Shown here: positions 43,041 through 54,000 of the stretch, one piece after another
Layout of the letters: each line of letters begins with the position of its first letter
How positions within the stretch are numbered: the stretch's first letter is position 1
Origin: Sphingomonas sp.
GTDB lineage: Bacteria > Pseudomonadota > Alphaproteobacteria > Sphingomonadales > Sphingomonadaceae
Length of the DNA: 64,000 bases
Assembly: GCF_003248515.1 (NCBI RefSeq)
Contig: NZ_QFOB01000007.1
Span: 1 to 64,000, forward strand
Reading direction: 5' to 3'
Translations under genes and position numbers: made by a program
Notes under the pieces: generated by a model
What the model saw: only the letters and a program-made list of their open reading frames with translations
Told to the model about the DNA's origin: nothing
The model's database searches: none

Positions 43041-43958
43041 ATGCCGGAACTGGATCTCGCGCGTCTCAAGGGGCGGACGCTGTTCGTCGGCACGCCCATG
43101 TATGACGGGCAATGCCATTCCGCCTTCGCCTTCTCCATCACCCAGCTCACGGCCCTGTGCACCCAGCTCGGCATCGGGCTGCGCTTCTATTTCCTGGGCC
43201 ACGAGGCACTGGTGACCAAGGCGCGCAACATCACGGTGAACGAATTTCTGCGATCGGGCGCCGATCACCTGCTCTTCATCGATGCGGATATCGGCTTCGA
43301 CGCGCGCGACGCGCTCCATCTCCTTGCATTGCAGGCCCTCGATCCGGAGGGGCGCGGCCATGATGTCGTGGCGGCCCCCTATCCGCTCAAGCGCATTTCC
43401 TGGGAGCGCGTGCTCCGGGCGGCCAGGGCCGGCGTGGCCGATGAACGGCCCGATCTGCTGGCCGATTATTCCAGCGCGATCGCCGTCCACCCCGCGCACG
43501 AAAGCAGCTTTCCGATCCGTCGTCCGGTCGAGGTGACGAAGGCGGGCACCGGCTTCATGATGATCCGGCGTGAAACCTTCACGCGATTTCGCGACCATCA
43601 TCCGGGGCGCGCCTATGGGCCGGGCAGCGTGGCCGGGGCGAACGACACCGCCCCCGAAATGTACGCCTTCTTCGAAACCGAGATCGACAGCAAGCGGGCG
43701 AACCTGCCGCGCGAGATACGCTCCTTCCTCGATGCGAATCCTGAGGCCGGGGCCGACGAGATCCTCGCTTTCATCGAGAGTGACGAAGCGATCGGACGCT
43801 ATAGCGGGAAGCATATTTCCGAGGATTACGCCTTCTGCCTGCGGGTGCGCGAGGCGGGCATGACAATCTGGCTCTGCCCTTGGATGGAACTGACCCACAC
43901 CGGAAGCCACACATTCGCCAGCCGTCTCGCCGGTCTGGGCGCGATCGGCGCGGTGTAG
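43041..43958 (+). CDS. GT-A-like glycosyltransferase, orphan
   Basis: A 305-residue soluble protein from the ATG at 43041 with ribosome site GGGGGAG. The N-terminal half has a nucleotide-sugar fold pattern with a DxD-type metal motif in HLLFIDADIGF (about 84-94). The C-terminal part has EDYAFCLRVREAG and a His-Thr-Gly-Ser-His segment typical of GT-A enzymes. It shows no membrane segment and has no polysaccharide gene neighbours: the efflux operon precedes it, and it converges with a LysR gene 68 bases away. The donor and acceptor are unknown. Confidence 0.65.
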   Translation: MPELDLARLKGRTLFVGTPMYDGQCHSAFAFSITQLTALCTQLGIGLRFYFLGHEALVTKARNITVNEFLRSGADHLLFIDADIGFDARDALHLLALQALDPEGRGHDVVAAPYPLKRISWERVLRAARAGVADERPDLLADYSSAIAVHPAHESSFPIRRPVEVTKAGTGFMMIRRETFTRFRDHHPGRAYGPGSVAGANDTAPEMYAFFETEIDSKRANLPREIRSFLDANPEAGADEILAFIESDEAIGRYSGKHISEDYAFCLRVREAGMTIWLCPWMELTHTGSHTFASRLAGLGAIGAV

Positions 43959-44026
43959 CGGCGCTCGGCTATCGGCTGCGGGCCGTCACGCGCTTCTTCG
44001 CGCGCCATCCACGGGCCGCTCGCCGT

Positions 44027-44920
44027 TCAGCCCCGATAGCGCAACGCATCCACGATCAGCGAGAAAGCCGCCGAAGGCTGCCGGCGGCTCGGATAATAGA
44101 GGTGATAGCCGGCGAAGGGCGCGCACCAGTCCTCCAGCGCGCGCACCAGCCGCCCCGCCTCCAGCTGGGCCGCCACCTGATCCTCCATCACGAAGGCGAG
44201 GCCGAAGCCAGCCTCGGCCGCACGCACGATCATGCCGACATTGTTGAATGCCAGCTGGCCATCGACGCGCACGCGCACCTCACGCCCGTCTTTCTCCAGT
44301 TCCCATGCATAGAGGGCACCGGAACTGGGCATGCGCAGGTTGATGCAATCATGCCTCGCCAGATCCTGAGGCGAGCGGGGAATGCCGCGCCTTTCGAAAT
44401 AAGAGGGCGATCCGATCACGGCCATGCGCAGATCCGGCCCGATCGGCACCGCGATCATATCCTTGGCCAGCGCCTCGCCCAGCCGCACCCCCGCATCGAA
44501 CCGGTCCGCCACGATATCGGCGAAACCGGCATCCACGCTCAGTTCGACATGCACATCGGGATAGGCGGGCAGCAACCTTTCCAGCACCGGCCAGAGGATG
44601 GTCCGCGCGGCATGTTCCGAAGTGGTGATCCGGATCGTGCCGGCCGGCTTGTCCCGCAATTCGCCGAGAGAGGCGAGTTCGCTTCCGATATTGTCCAGGG
44701 CGGGCCGCAGGACAGCGAGCAGACGATCCCCCGCCTCCGTAGGCGCCACGCTGCGTGTGGTGCGCGTCAGCAGGCGCACGCCGAGCCGCGCCTCCAGCCG
44801 CCGGATCGTATGGCTCACCGCCGATTGCGAACTGCCCAATCGCGCCGCGGCGCGCGTGAAGCTCCGCTCCTCGGCCACCGCCATGAAGGCGGCCAGATCC
44901 CCCAGATCCTCGCGATGCAT
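44027..44920 (-). CDS. LysR-family transcriptional regulator
   Basis: A 297-residue regulator of standard LysR length. The N-terminal helix-turn-helix is AAFMAVAEERSFTRAAARLG followed by SSQSAVSHTIRRLEARLGVRL; the effector domain runs from about 90 and resembles the subgroup often found next to oxidoreductases. It lies 66 bases downstream of the aldo-keto reductase on the same strand, so co-transcription is possible. The effector is unknown. Confidence 0.92.
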   Translation of the reverse strand: MHREDLGDLAAFMAVAEERSFTRAAARLGSSQSAVSHTIRRLEARLGVRLLTRTTRSVAPTEAGDRLLAVLRPALDNIGSELASLGELRDKPAGTIRITTSEHAARTILWPVLERLLPAYPDVHVELSVDAGFADIVADRFDAGVRLGEALAKDMIAVPIGPDLRMAVIGSPSYFERRGIPRSPQDLARHDCINLRMPSSGALYAWELEKDGREVRVRVDGQLAFNNVGMIVRAAEAGFGLAFVMEDQVAAQLEAGRLVRALEDWCAPFAGYHLYYPSRRQPSAAFSLIVDALRYRG

Positions 44921-44986
44921 GCGCGGACCCTAGAGCCTGATCGTCCGGGGCGGAAGCGCCTCGCCCTTCCCGCCCCGACGCAAGGA

Positions 44987-45976
44987 TCAGTTGCCGATCA
45001 TCGCCATCAGCCGCGCTGGATAGCGTTCGCCCTCCACGTCGATCTCCGCGAGCAACTGGCGGATCTCTTCAAGGTCGCGCGTCGTCAGTTCCACGTCGAC
45101 CGCGCCGAGATTCTCCTCCAGCCGGTGCAATTTGGTCGTCCCCGGGATCGGCACGATCCACGGCCTTTGCGCCAGCAGCCAGGCGAGTGCGATCTGCGCG
45201 GGCGTTGCCCCCTTGTCCTGCGCGATCCGCCTGAGCAGATCGATCAGCGCCTGGTTCTTCTCCATCGCCTCGGGCGTGAAGCGCGGGAGCAGCTTGCGGA
45301 AGTCATTCTCGGCCAGCTTGCTGTCCTTGCCCATCGCCCCTGTCAGGAAGCCCTTGCCGAGCGGGCTATAGGGAACCAGCCCGATGCCGAGTTCCTCGCA
45401 GGCATCGAATATGCCGTTCGTCTCCGGCCCGCGCGTCCACAGCGAATATTCATTCTGGAGCGCCGTGACAGGCTGCACCGCATGGGCCCGGCGCACGGTG
45501 GCGGCGCTGGGCTCCGAAAGGCCGAAATGCCGCACCTTGCCCTCGGCGATCAGATCCCGGACGGTGCCCGCCACATCCTCGATCGGCACTTTGGTGTCGA
45601 CGCGATGCTGGTAGAACAGATCGATCACCTCAATCCCCAGACGCCGGAGCGATGCGTCGCACACCTTGCGTATCTGGTCCGGGCGACTGTTCAGGCCGGA
45701 CTGGGCGCCATCGACGATATCGAAGCCGAACTTGGTGGCGATCACCACCTGATCGCGCACCGGGCGCAGCGCCTCGCCCACCATCTCCTCGTTCGTATAG
45801 GGGCCATAGACTTCGGCCGTATCGAAGAAGGTAACGCCCCGATCCACGGCGGCGCGGATCAGGGATACGCCTTCTTCCCGGCCCACTGCATGGCCATAGC
45901 CGAAGTTGAGCCCCATGCAGCCATAGCCGAGCGCCGAAACCACCAGGCCCTGGCTGCCGAGAATGCGCTTTTCCAT
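44987..45976 (-). CDS. Aldo/keto reductase
   Basis: A 329-residue NADPH-dependent (beta/alpha)8 oxidoreductase from the ATG at 45976 (ribosome site AGGA). Catalytic Asp and Tyr are in FFDTAEVYG, Lys in ATKFGF, and His in YQHRVD. It matches the AKR13-type group (YgaF/YakC-like), whose members reduce aldehydes and sugars. An in-frame upstream ATG at 46024 has no ribosome site. It is followed by the LysR gene. No link with the TPS locus on the other side is seen. Confidence 0.92.
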   Translation of the reverse strand: MEKRILGSQGLVVSALGYGCMGLNFGYGHAVGREEGVSLIRAAVDRGVTFFDTAEVYGPYTNEEMVGEALRPVRDQVVIATKFGFDIVDGAQSGLNSRPDQIRKVCDASLRRLGIEVIDLFYQHRVDTKVPIEDVAGTVRDLIAEGKVRHFGLSEPSAATVRRAHAVQPVTALQNEYSLWTRGPETNGIFDACEELGIGLVPYSPLGKGFLTGAMGKDSKLAENDFRKLLPRFTPEAMEKNQALIDLLRRIAQDKGATPAQIALAWLLAQRPWIVPIPGTTKLHRLEENLGAVDVELTTRDLEEIRQLLAEIDVEGERYPARLMAMIGN

Positions 45977-46336
45977 GATCGTATCCTGTCCATCGAGGGG
46001 GTTCATCCCTCCTGATGGCGACAAGATGGTCGCTCCTCGATCGTGCGATTAGGCGATACAAACAGCATGTCTTCATGTTCCTGGATCATGAATGGCACCC
46101 CGGCATCCGCGCCGATCCAGATCATGCGCGGCGGCGTCGCCAAACGGGCGACCAGCATCGCCCCCCTAAAAAATATCGTTAACGCCGTGCATCCCAAGGG
46201 CGGCTGCACCCGTATTTGGGAATGGTTATGGTCTGGACTTTTCAGTCCAAAACAGCAACCGTCTGGAAATACGGCAACCGGGGGATTCGCCGGAAATCCC
46301 TGTGGGGAACCGGTTTTGTGGGGGTGTGGCGTAGGC
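45977..46336. other. 360-base intergenic region ahead of the TPS locus
   Basis: No convincing gene is visible. The stretch 46160-46180 is AT-rich (AAAAAATATCGTTAACG) and may hold a promoter for the TpsB gene. A perfect inverted repeat, TGGACT-TTTC-AGTCCA, lies at 46234-46249, about 88 bases before the TpsB ATG, and GTCTGGA is repeated just after it at 46260. It could be an operator or mRNA hairpin. Confidence 0.4.
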
Positions 46337-48085
46337 ATGAACCGTTATGCTCGGCTCGCATCCGCCCTGTTGGGCGGGGTCGCCTTCTGCCAGATGGCGG
46401 TGGCGCAGCGCGTCTCCCCGCCGCCTTCGGCGCTGGCGAACGGAGGATTGCCGACGCGTGAGGAGGTCACGCGGCCCGGCGCGGCGCCCGCCCCCGAACC
46501 CGCGAGCAAGCTGAAAGTGGAAGGCGATATCGAGCGCGCGCCCTGCCCGCTGGACGATGCCGCCTACAAGGACATACGCGTCACGATCACGGGCGCGACC
46601 TTCCACAATCTCGGCCCCGTCTCCCCGGAGGATCTGGCCCCCGTCTTTAAACGCTATCTCGGCGCGGACCGGACGGTCGGCACGATCTGCGAGATACGCG
46701 ACGCGGCCGCCACCTACCTTCGGCAAAAGGGCTATCTCGCCGCGGTCCAGGTGCCGACCCAGAAGATCGAGAATGGCAATGTCGTTTTCGAGGTTCTGTA
46801 TGCGCGCCTCAGCGCCATCCGGGTGCGCGGAGATGCGGGGCGCAACGAGCAATTGATCGCCAGCTATCTCAACAAGCTGACCGCCGATCCCGTCTTCAAC
46901 CGCTTCTCGGCCGAGCGATATCTGCTGCTCGCCCGCGACATGCCCGGCTACGACGTCCGCCTCGTGCTGCGCCCCACGGGCGAGAAGCCGGGCGAGCTGC
47001 TGGGCGACGTGATCGTCACGCGCACCCCTTTCGAGGCGGATCTCAACGTCCAGAATTTCGCCTCGCGCGATACGGGCCGGTTCGGCGGGCAACTGACCGG
47101 GCGGCTCTACGGCCTCACCGGGCTGGGCGACCGCACGACGATCGGTTTCTATTCCTCGTCCGATTTCAAGGAACAGCAGATCCTGCAGCTGGGCCATGAT
47201 TTCCGGGTGGGGCCGGAGGGGCTGACCTTCGCGGGCCGCTTCACCTATGCCTGGACGCGGCCCGACGTCGGCCTGTCCGGCGAACTCAAGGCGCGCACAC
47301 TGTTTGCCACCGGCGAGGCTTCCTATCCCTTCATCCGCAGCCAGGCGGCGAACCTGCGCGGCTCGATCGGCTTTGACTATGTCGATCAGGACGTGCGCTT
47401 CGGCGGCACCTCGCTGACGCGCGATCATGTTCGCGTCGCCTATCTGCGCCTCGATGGAGACATGACCGATCATCGCGAGCGCGCGCCGGCCCGGTGGCGC
47501 ACCGCCTATTCGCTGGAATTGCGACAGGGCCTGCATCTGTTCGATGCAACGGACGGCACGTTGGTGCCCGGAGTGATCGGCCCCAGTCGTTCTGACGGCG
47601 ATGCGGGTGCCACGCTCGTCCGAGCATCCGGCTATGCCGAACTCGCTCTCACGCCGGCCGTCACCGCATCGATCGCGCCGCGCGCGCAATATGCGTTCGA
47701 TCCGCTGCTGAGCTTCGAGGAATATTCAGCCGGCACCTACACGATCGGACGAGGCTATGATCCCGGCACGATCATCGGCGACAGCGGTGCCGGTTTCTCG
47801 GCCGAGCTGCGCATCAACCGGATCGTCCCCTTCACCAGCACCAATCTGGTGATGCAGCCGTTCGTGTTCGTGGATTCCGCCTGGGTCTGGAACAAGAACC
47901 GCACTGGCGATCCGCAATCGCTCACCTCGGTCGGCGGCGGCGTGCGCACCAGCTTTGCGAACAAGATGCGGCTGGATCTCACGGTGGCGGTGCCCACCAA
48001 GCGCGCCGGCTTCCAGACTTCACGCGGCGACACGCGCATCCTGATGTCGCTCACCACCCGGCTCTTTCCGTGGAAGGACCGCTGA
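46337..48085 (+). CDS. TpsB-type outer-membrane transporter (ShlB/FhaC/HecB family)
   Basis: A 582-residue protein from the ATG at 46337, with Sec leader MNRYARLASALLGGVAFCQM ending near AVAQ. Two POTRA-like domains span about 60-215 (NLGPVSPEDLAPVFKRYLG; YARLSAIRVRGD). The 16-strand barrel follows, with the conserved lid motif as IGRGYDPG near 470 and an aromatic C-terminal strand. TpsB proteins export one cognate TpsA across the outer membrane. The stop overlaps the TpsA ATG (TGATG), so pairing is certain by position. The open frame reaches back to 46043, but only the ATG at 46337 has a leader. Confidence 0.93.
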   Translation: MNRYARLASALLGGVAFCQMAVAQRVSPPPSALANGGLPTREEVTRPGAAPAPEPASKLKVEGDIERAPCPLDDAAYKDIRVTITGATFHNLGPVSPEDLAPVFKRYLGADRTVGTICEIRDAAATYLRQKGYLAAVQVPTQKIENGNVVFEVLYARLSAIRVRGDAGRNEQLIASYLNKLTADPVFNRFSAERYLLLARDMPGYDVRLVLRPTGEKPGELLGDVIVTRTPFEADLNVQNFASRDTGRFGGQLTGRLYGLTGLGDRTTIGFYSSSDFKEQQILQLGHDFRVGPEGLTFAGRFTYAWTRPDVGLSGELKARTLFATGEASYPFIRSQAANLRGSIGFDYVDQDVRFGGTSLTRDHVRVAYLRLDGDMTDHRERAPARWRTAYSLELRQGLHLFDATDGTLVPGVIGPSRSDGDAGATLVRASGYAELALTPAVTASIAPRAQYAFDPLLSFEEYSAGTYTIGRGYDPGTIIGDSGAGFSAELRINRIVPFTSTNLVMQPFVFVDSAWVWNKNRTGDPQSLTSVGGGVRTSFANKMRLDLTVAVPTKRAGFQTSRGDTRILMSLTTRLFPWKDR

Positions 48086-51000
48086 TGTCCGCCAGGCATA
48101 TCCCCGCCCCGTCGCTCCGCGCCCTTCCCCTCACGGTATCGGCGCTCGCGCTGGCGGTGGCGCTCGCCCAGCCGGCCCGCGCCCAGCAGGCCAACCCCAA
48201 TTCCTACAATGCCGCGGCCCCCACCGTATCGCCGGGCGGCAGCGTCACCTCCGATTTCAACACGGCCAACACCGATATCTATACGATCAGCACGCCCACG
48301 GCGGTGCTGAACTTCACCCCCAGCGACACCGGCCAGGGCGGCGGCGCGAACAATCCGATCAATTTCCAGAATGCCGGTACGCAGGTCATCTACCAGAGCA
48401 CGCCCGGCGGCCCGAACTTCACCGTGCTCAATCGCATCGTACCCTCCGATCCGGGCCGGCCGATCGCGTTCAACGGCACGGTCACGAGCCAGCTCGTCAG
48501 CGCCGCCAACGTCACCTCGCGGGGGGGCTCCGTCTGGTTCTACAGCCCCGGCGGCATCATCCTGGGCGATGGATCGGTGTTCGATGTCGGCAGCCTGCTG
48601 CTGTCGACCGCCGATCCCACCGGCGGCACGGGCACGATCGGCAACACGACCACCTTTTCGCTGAACAGTTCGGCCAGCCCGAACGGCATCATCAACGTGC
48701 TTTCGCAGGCCACGATCAACGCCACCAACACGAACAGCTATGTCGCGATCGTGGCACCGAACGTGCTTCAGCGCGGCACGATCAACGTGAATGGCGCGGC
48801 TGCCTTCGTCGCGGCGGAAACGGCCCTGCTCTCCTTCGATCAGGGATTGTTCCAGATCACGGTCGGCGTGGGCGGCGGCACCGCCGCCGATCCCTTTCCG
48901 CTCCAGTTGCGCGGCACTGTGCGGCTCGATCGAAGCAGCGGGGCCGCGACCGACAATCGCGGCATTTATGCCGTCGCCGTGCCCAAGAATACGGCGATCT
49001 CGATGATCGTCGCACCGGATGGCTATTATGGCTTCGATGTCGCGCAGGGGGCGACATTCCAGAATGGCGGCGTCTATCTGGTAGCCGGCGGCAATCTTTC
49101 GGTGGATCCGCTCGCCCTGACGCCGGGCAAGATCAACGCCCTGCCCACGATCGGCGGCGCGAGCATCAGCATCGAGGGCAGCGCGATCACGCCGGCGCCG
49201 GCCAGCGGTGGCCGCTTCAATGCCCCGGTTTCGGCCCGCGCAAGCGACACGATCGATGTCGCCAATTTCTCCAGCCTGTCGGGCCAGACGAGCCCCATCG
49301 CTTTCCTCAGCGACCTGGCGATCTTCGGCGGGACCAGTTCCACGCTGAGCGTGGCCAACGGCACGATCAACATCGGCGGCAACCTCGATATCCAGTCGTT
49401 TGGGTTGAACGGGAACCTCGGCACATCGCTGCTCTCCGCGACGGCCGGCGGGACGGTGACCATCACCGGTTCCACCCAGGTGCGCGCCGCCGTGCCGAAC
49501 GGGATAAACTACACGCAGGGGCTCTACGACTTCAGTACGGGCGGCACCGCGCGGGTGGATATCAACGGCGGCACGGTGCAGACGGGGCGCCTGTCCGTTG
49601 GCGCTGATGGCCGCGGCGAAAACGGCCAGGTAACGCAGGGCGGAGCGGCGACGGTCACCGTCAACAACGGAACGCTCCGCGCCGATACGAGCATCGATCT
49701 CTATGCGGCTGCGCTTTCCGCAAACCGCACCGCCACGGGCGGAACGGCAACTCTGGATGTCGCCAACGGCACCGTCCAGACCGGCACCAGTCTGACGGTC
49801 GGCGCCGGAGGATTTGGCGGCCCCGCGTCGGATGGCGCCGGCGGCACGGCCCAGATGATCGTGCATTCGGGCGGCGGGATAACGGCAGGCGGCCTGGTCC
49901 AGATCTCCGCCGACGCGCAGGGCGGCGCGGCGACCGGCGTCGGATCGGGCGGCACCGCCACCGGCGGCACTGCCATCCTGACGATGGACCAGACCAGCGG
50001 GCCGATAACAAGCCTTGCCACGACGGGCGACCTCGACATTCAGGCCACCGCGCAGGGCGGCCAGGGCGGATCAGGCGCCAATTCGGCCGGCGGCGCGGCG
50101 ACCGGCGGCAACGTGACGGTGACGATCGGATCGGGCGCGCAACTGACGGCCAATACGGGCTTCTTCAGCACGTTCGGCTATGGCGGCACCTCGGCCGGCG
50201 GAGGAACGGGCGGCACCGGAACCGGCGGCATCATCACCGCCGACAGCGCCGGCATTCTCGATTTCGCGCTGCTCTCGCTGAGTTCCGATGCGATGGGTGG
50301 CGACAAGACGGGCGGCACCGGCAATGCGGGCGATGCGCTCAGCGGCCGCGCGGTGCTGCGCGTGCGCGGCGGATCGCTGACGGCGACGCGCGCGACCGGA
50401 AACGCATCGCTGACGCCCGGCGTCGTCGTCGGGATCCAGGCAATCGGCGGATCGGTGACGGGCGGCACAGGATCGGGCGGCACGGGCGTCGCCGGCGGGG
50501 GCGTCCCCGGGCTCGGCAGCGCGATCATCAGCGTCTTCAACGATGCCACGGTGACGGCAACACGGCTCGGCGCCTTCGCCAATGGCACGGGCGGCGCTGG
50601 GCTCGGCGCAGGCGCAATGGGCGGCCTGGGCCGCGCGGCGAACGCATCGATCCTGACGCAAAGCGACGGCGCGATGCAGATCGGCTCGATCACCGCGCGA
50701 TCGGACGGCACCGGCGGCGCATCGCCAGGTGGCACGGGCGGCGATGGCTCGGCCAGTTTCGCGGAATATAATTCCGCACCCGCATCGGGCGCCACGTCCG
50801 CGACCATGATCAGCGGCACCGTGGATCTGTCCGCCAACGGCACAGGCGGCAATGGTCTTACAGGTGGCGCGGCGACGGCAAGCCTCGTCTCGTTCCGCGA
50901 ATCCAGTTCCACCCAGGAAACACGGATCGCGGGCGCGGTAAGCCTCTCCTCGCTCGCAACCGGCGGCAGCGGCACCGGCGGCAATGGCGGCAGTGCCCAG

Positions 51001-54000
51001 GGCAGCACGATCAACGTGCAGGCCGATCGATCGATCGCGATCGGCGGTACCCTGACCGCGACAGCCAACGCGATCGGGGGATCCGCCAGCGGCGCTTCGT
51101 TCAACGGCGGCCAGGCGACGGGCGGCAGCGTGAACCTGATCGCCGCAGGTGGCGATCTGGCCGTGACGGGCGACACCGCCCTCAGCGCCGATGCCCGCAG
51201 CGGCAGCAGCGCCTCCGGCAGGGCGGGTGATGCCACCGGCGGCAACCTGAGCCTCAACGCGAACGGCGGCCGGCTCACACTGGCCGGAACCGGCACGTTG
51301 AGCGCCACCGCGTTCGGCGGGGTCAGCAGCGGCGATGGCGGCAACGCCACGGGCGGCAATGCGCGCATCATAACCGAGCCGGACACGGATACAGGCGCCG
51401 AGGACGGCACCATCTCCACGGGCCTCCTGTCCGTCAACATAAACGCCAATGCCAGCCAATTGCAGAATCAGGGCAGGATCGGCGGCGCGGCGACCGGCGG
51501 CAACTTCACCCTGCTGGCGGATACCGGCGCGATCACGATCGGCGATCTGAGCGTGTCTGCCGGCGCGGGCGGCTATGGCGGCAGCGATCCCACGACCACC
51601 ACGATGCGGGGCGGCACGGCGCTGTTCGAGGCCCGGAGCGCCGATATCACGCTGGCCTCCGCCACGATCTCGGCCGTCGGCCAGGCGGCGACCACATTCA
51701 ATTCCAATCCGCCCGCCGGCCCCGGCGACAGTATCGGCGGATCGGTCACCCTGCGCGCGGCGGCGGGGCGCACATTCACCGTCACGAACATCTTCTTGGC
51801 GGCGGTGGATGCCGTATCAGGCCGGTCCAGCCTCGACACACAGGCCGGAGCCGGCATCGCAGGGCAGATCATGGTCGTCGCGACCGGATCCATCGTCGGC
51901 GGCGGGCTGGATCTGCGCGCGAGCGGATTCGGTGGAAACACGTTCGGCACCAGCACCGGCGCCGGTGGCGAAGGCCGGGGCGGATCGATCGACATATCGG
52001 TGACTGGCCTGCTCGACATGTCGCAGGGCATAGGCGCCACGGCGGACGGCAGGGCGGGTAACCCGATCATCGGGGTGGGCGGAAACGGCATTGGTGGCCT
52101 GGCCCGTCTCCGCGCGTTCGAGGGCGGCGTGGTTCGCACCGGCGGCATCAGCCTGACGGCGAACGGAACCGGCACGAGCGGCACGAGCGGCGGCGCCGGA
52201 ATCGGCGGCCGAACGGTCGGCACGCAACTGGGCGGCGCCTATCTGATCGCCGATGACGGCACGATCACCGGATCCGGCGGCTTCATCGTCACGGCGAATG
52301 GCTATGGCGGCGGCGCCGGCGGCATTGGTGGCGTGGGCGGTGCCGGCACGGGCGGCCAGGCGTGGATCATCGGCATGAACGGCACCGTGGATTTTTCATC
52401 CGGCAGCAGCCTCAGCCAGCTTCAGGCGATCGGCAGCGGTGGAGGCGCCTTCTTCGCCACCCCCAGCGGAAGCGCCGGCGGCACCGGCACCGGCGGCCAG
52501 CTGCTGGTCGGCCAATCCAGCACCGGCGCGAACCAGGATGCGATATCCGTGAGCACGGGGCGCATCCTGCTGGGTGACACCTATCTCGATGCCACCGGGC
52601 AGGGCGGCAGCGGCGGTCAGGGCGTGGCCGGGGGAACGGGCGGCGCCGGCGGCACGGGCATCGGCGGCACCGCCGAGGTTTCGGCGGACACGACATTCGG
52701 CGTGATCGCGGCCAATGCGGGATCCACCCTGTCTATCGCCGTGGGCGGCACCGGCGGACAGGGCGGCGTGGGTGGCGACCCCGATGGAAGTGGCGTGACC
52801 GGTGCTGGGGGGATCGGCGGCACGGGAACCGGCGGCACGGCTTTCGTGGGTACGCGGGAGATAGCATCCAGCAGCAACGCCGCGGGGGGATCGGCCACGT
52901 TCGCCGATGTCGCCCTCGACGCGGAAGGGATCGGCGGCACCGGAGGGGATGGTGCAACCGTGGTGGGCGCTGGCGGCGCGGGGCGTGGGGGCACGCTGAC
53001 CTTCGCATCCGCCGGCGCCCCCGTCACGGCGGGCAACATCGCCTTCCTGGTCGGTGGCACGGGGGGTGACGGCGGACAGGATGCGGCGGGCGGCACCGGC
53101 ACGGGCGGCGAAGGCCGGGGCGGCACGACGGCCGTCTCGGTGGCATCGCGCACCGACGGCTCGTCGCGCGGATCGCTGATGCAGACGGGCACGATCGCGG
53201 CCGACACCACCGGCGCCTCGAATGGTGGCGCCTCGATCGCCGGCACCAGCAGCCTGGACGTGATATCGGGCGATGCGAATATCGGCCTCTATTTCGTCAC
53301 CAGTGCCGGCACGACACCTTCATTGGCAGGCCCCTCGCGCATCAACGTCCGCGATGGGCTGCTGACGGCGGCCGGGCTCAACATAGAGGCGGTCGGGGAT
53401 CTTTCGCTCACGACCGGCGCGGGCGGCCGGATGAACATCGGCACGGCCATCCTGCAGGCGACGCGCAGCATCACCTTCGGTGACGGGACGACATCCTCGA
53501 ACGTGCCCGGCGCGATCACCGTCTCTGGCGATCTCAGCGTGATCGTCGGCGCGGATTATACGCTGGGCACCGGCTCGGCCGTGGGAGGAAATTATCTCGT
53601 CTCGGCCGGCGGCGCGATCAGCACGCAGGGAATACAGGCCGGCGGCAGCATCCTGTTCGCGGCGAATGGCGACGTGACGATCGGCGATGCGAGCAGCGGC
53701 AACGGAATCGTGGCGCTGGCCTCACGCACCGGCAGCGTCACCGCCGGCACGCTCGCGGGGCAGAATGTCGTGCTGCTCGCCGCCCGGAACGCTGCGGCGG
53801 GCGGGATCACCACCGCCGCCACCGGGACCGCGCTGATCTCGAACATCGGCCTCGTCTCGACGGCGCCCGCTTCGGGCATGCTGGGCGCCACCGGCACCTT
53901 CGATCCCGGCTTCGATTATGCGACGCTCGCCGGATATACGCCCCAGCGCCTGGCGGGGACCGCGACGATCACGGGCGCGACCCGCGCGGGCAATTTCCTG

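Noticed and set aside
43880..46015. 711-codon plus-strand frame across the LysR and aldo-keto reductase genes
   Set aside because: Both minus-strand genes carry complete family motifs; the plus frame has no recognisable fold.
46025..46336. N-terminal extension of TpsB in the open upstream frame
   Set aside because: The extension lacks a leader and a start signal, whereas ATG 46337 gives a clear Sec signal peptide.
50071..51459. Long minus-strand open frames opposite the TpsA gene, including one of 462 codons
   Set aside because: They mirror the Gly-rich GGC repeats, have no ribosome sites and give unnatural Ala/Arg/Gly composition; the plus-strand gene explains the region.
49900..53160. Possible CRISPR-like or intergenic repeat array
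   Set aside because: Units are short, unevenly spaced and in frame within one protein; no constant repeat with unique spacers.
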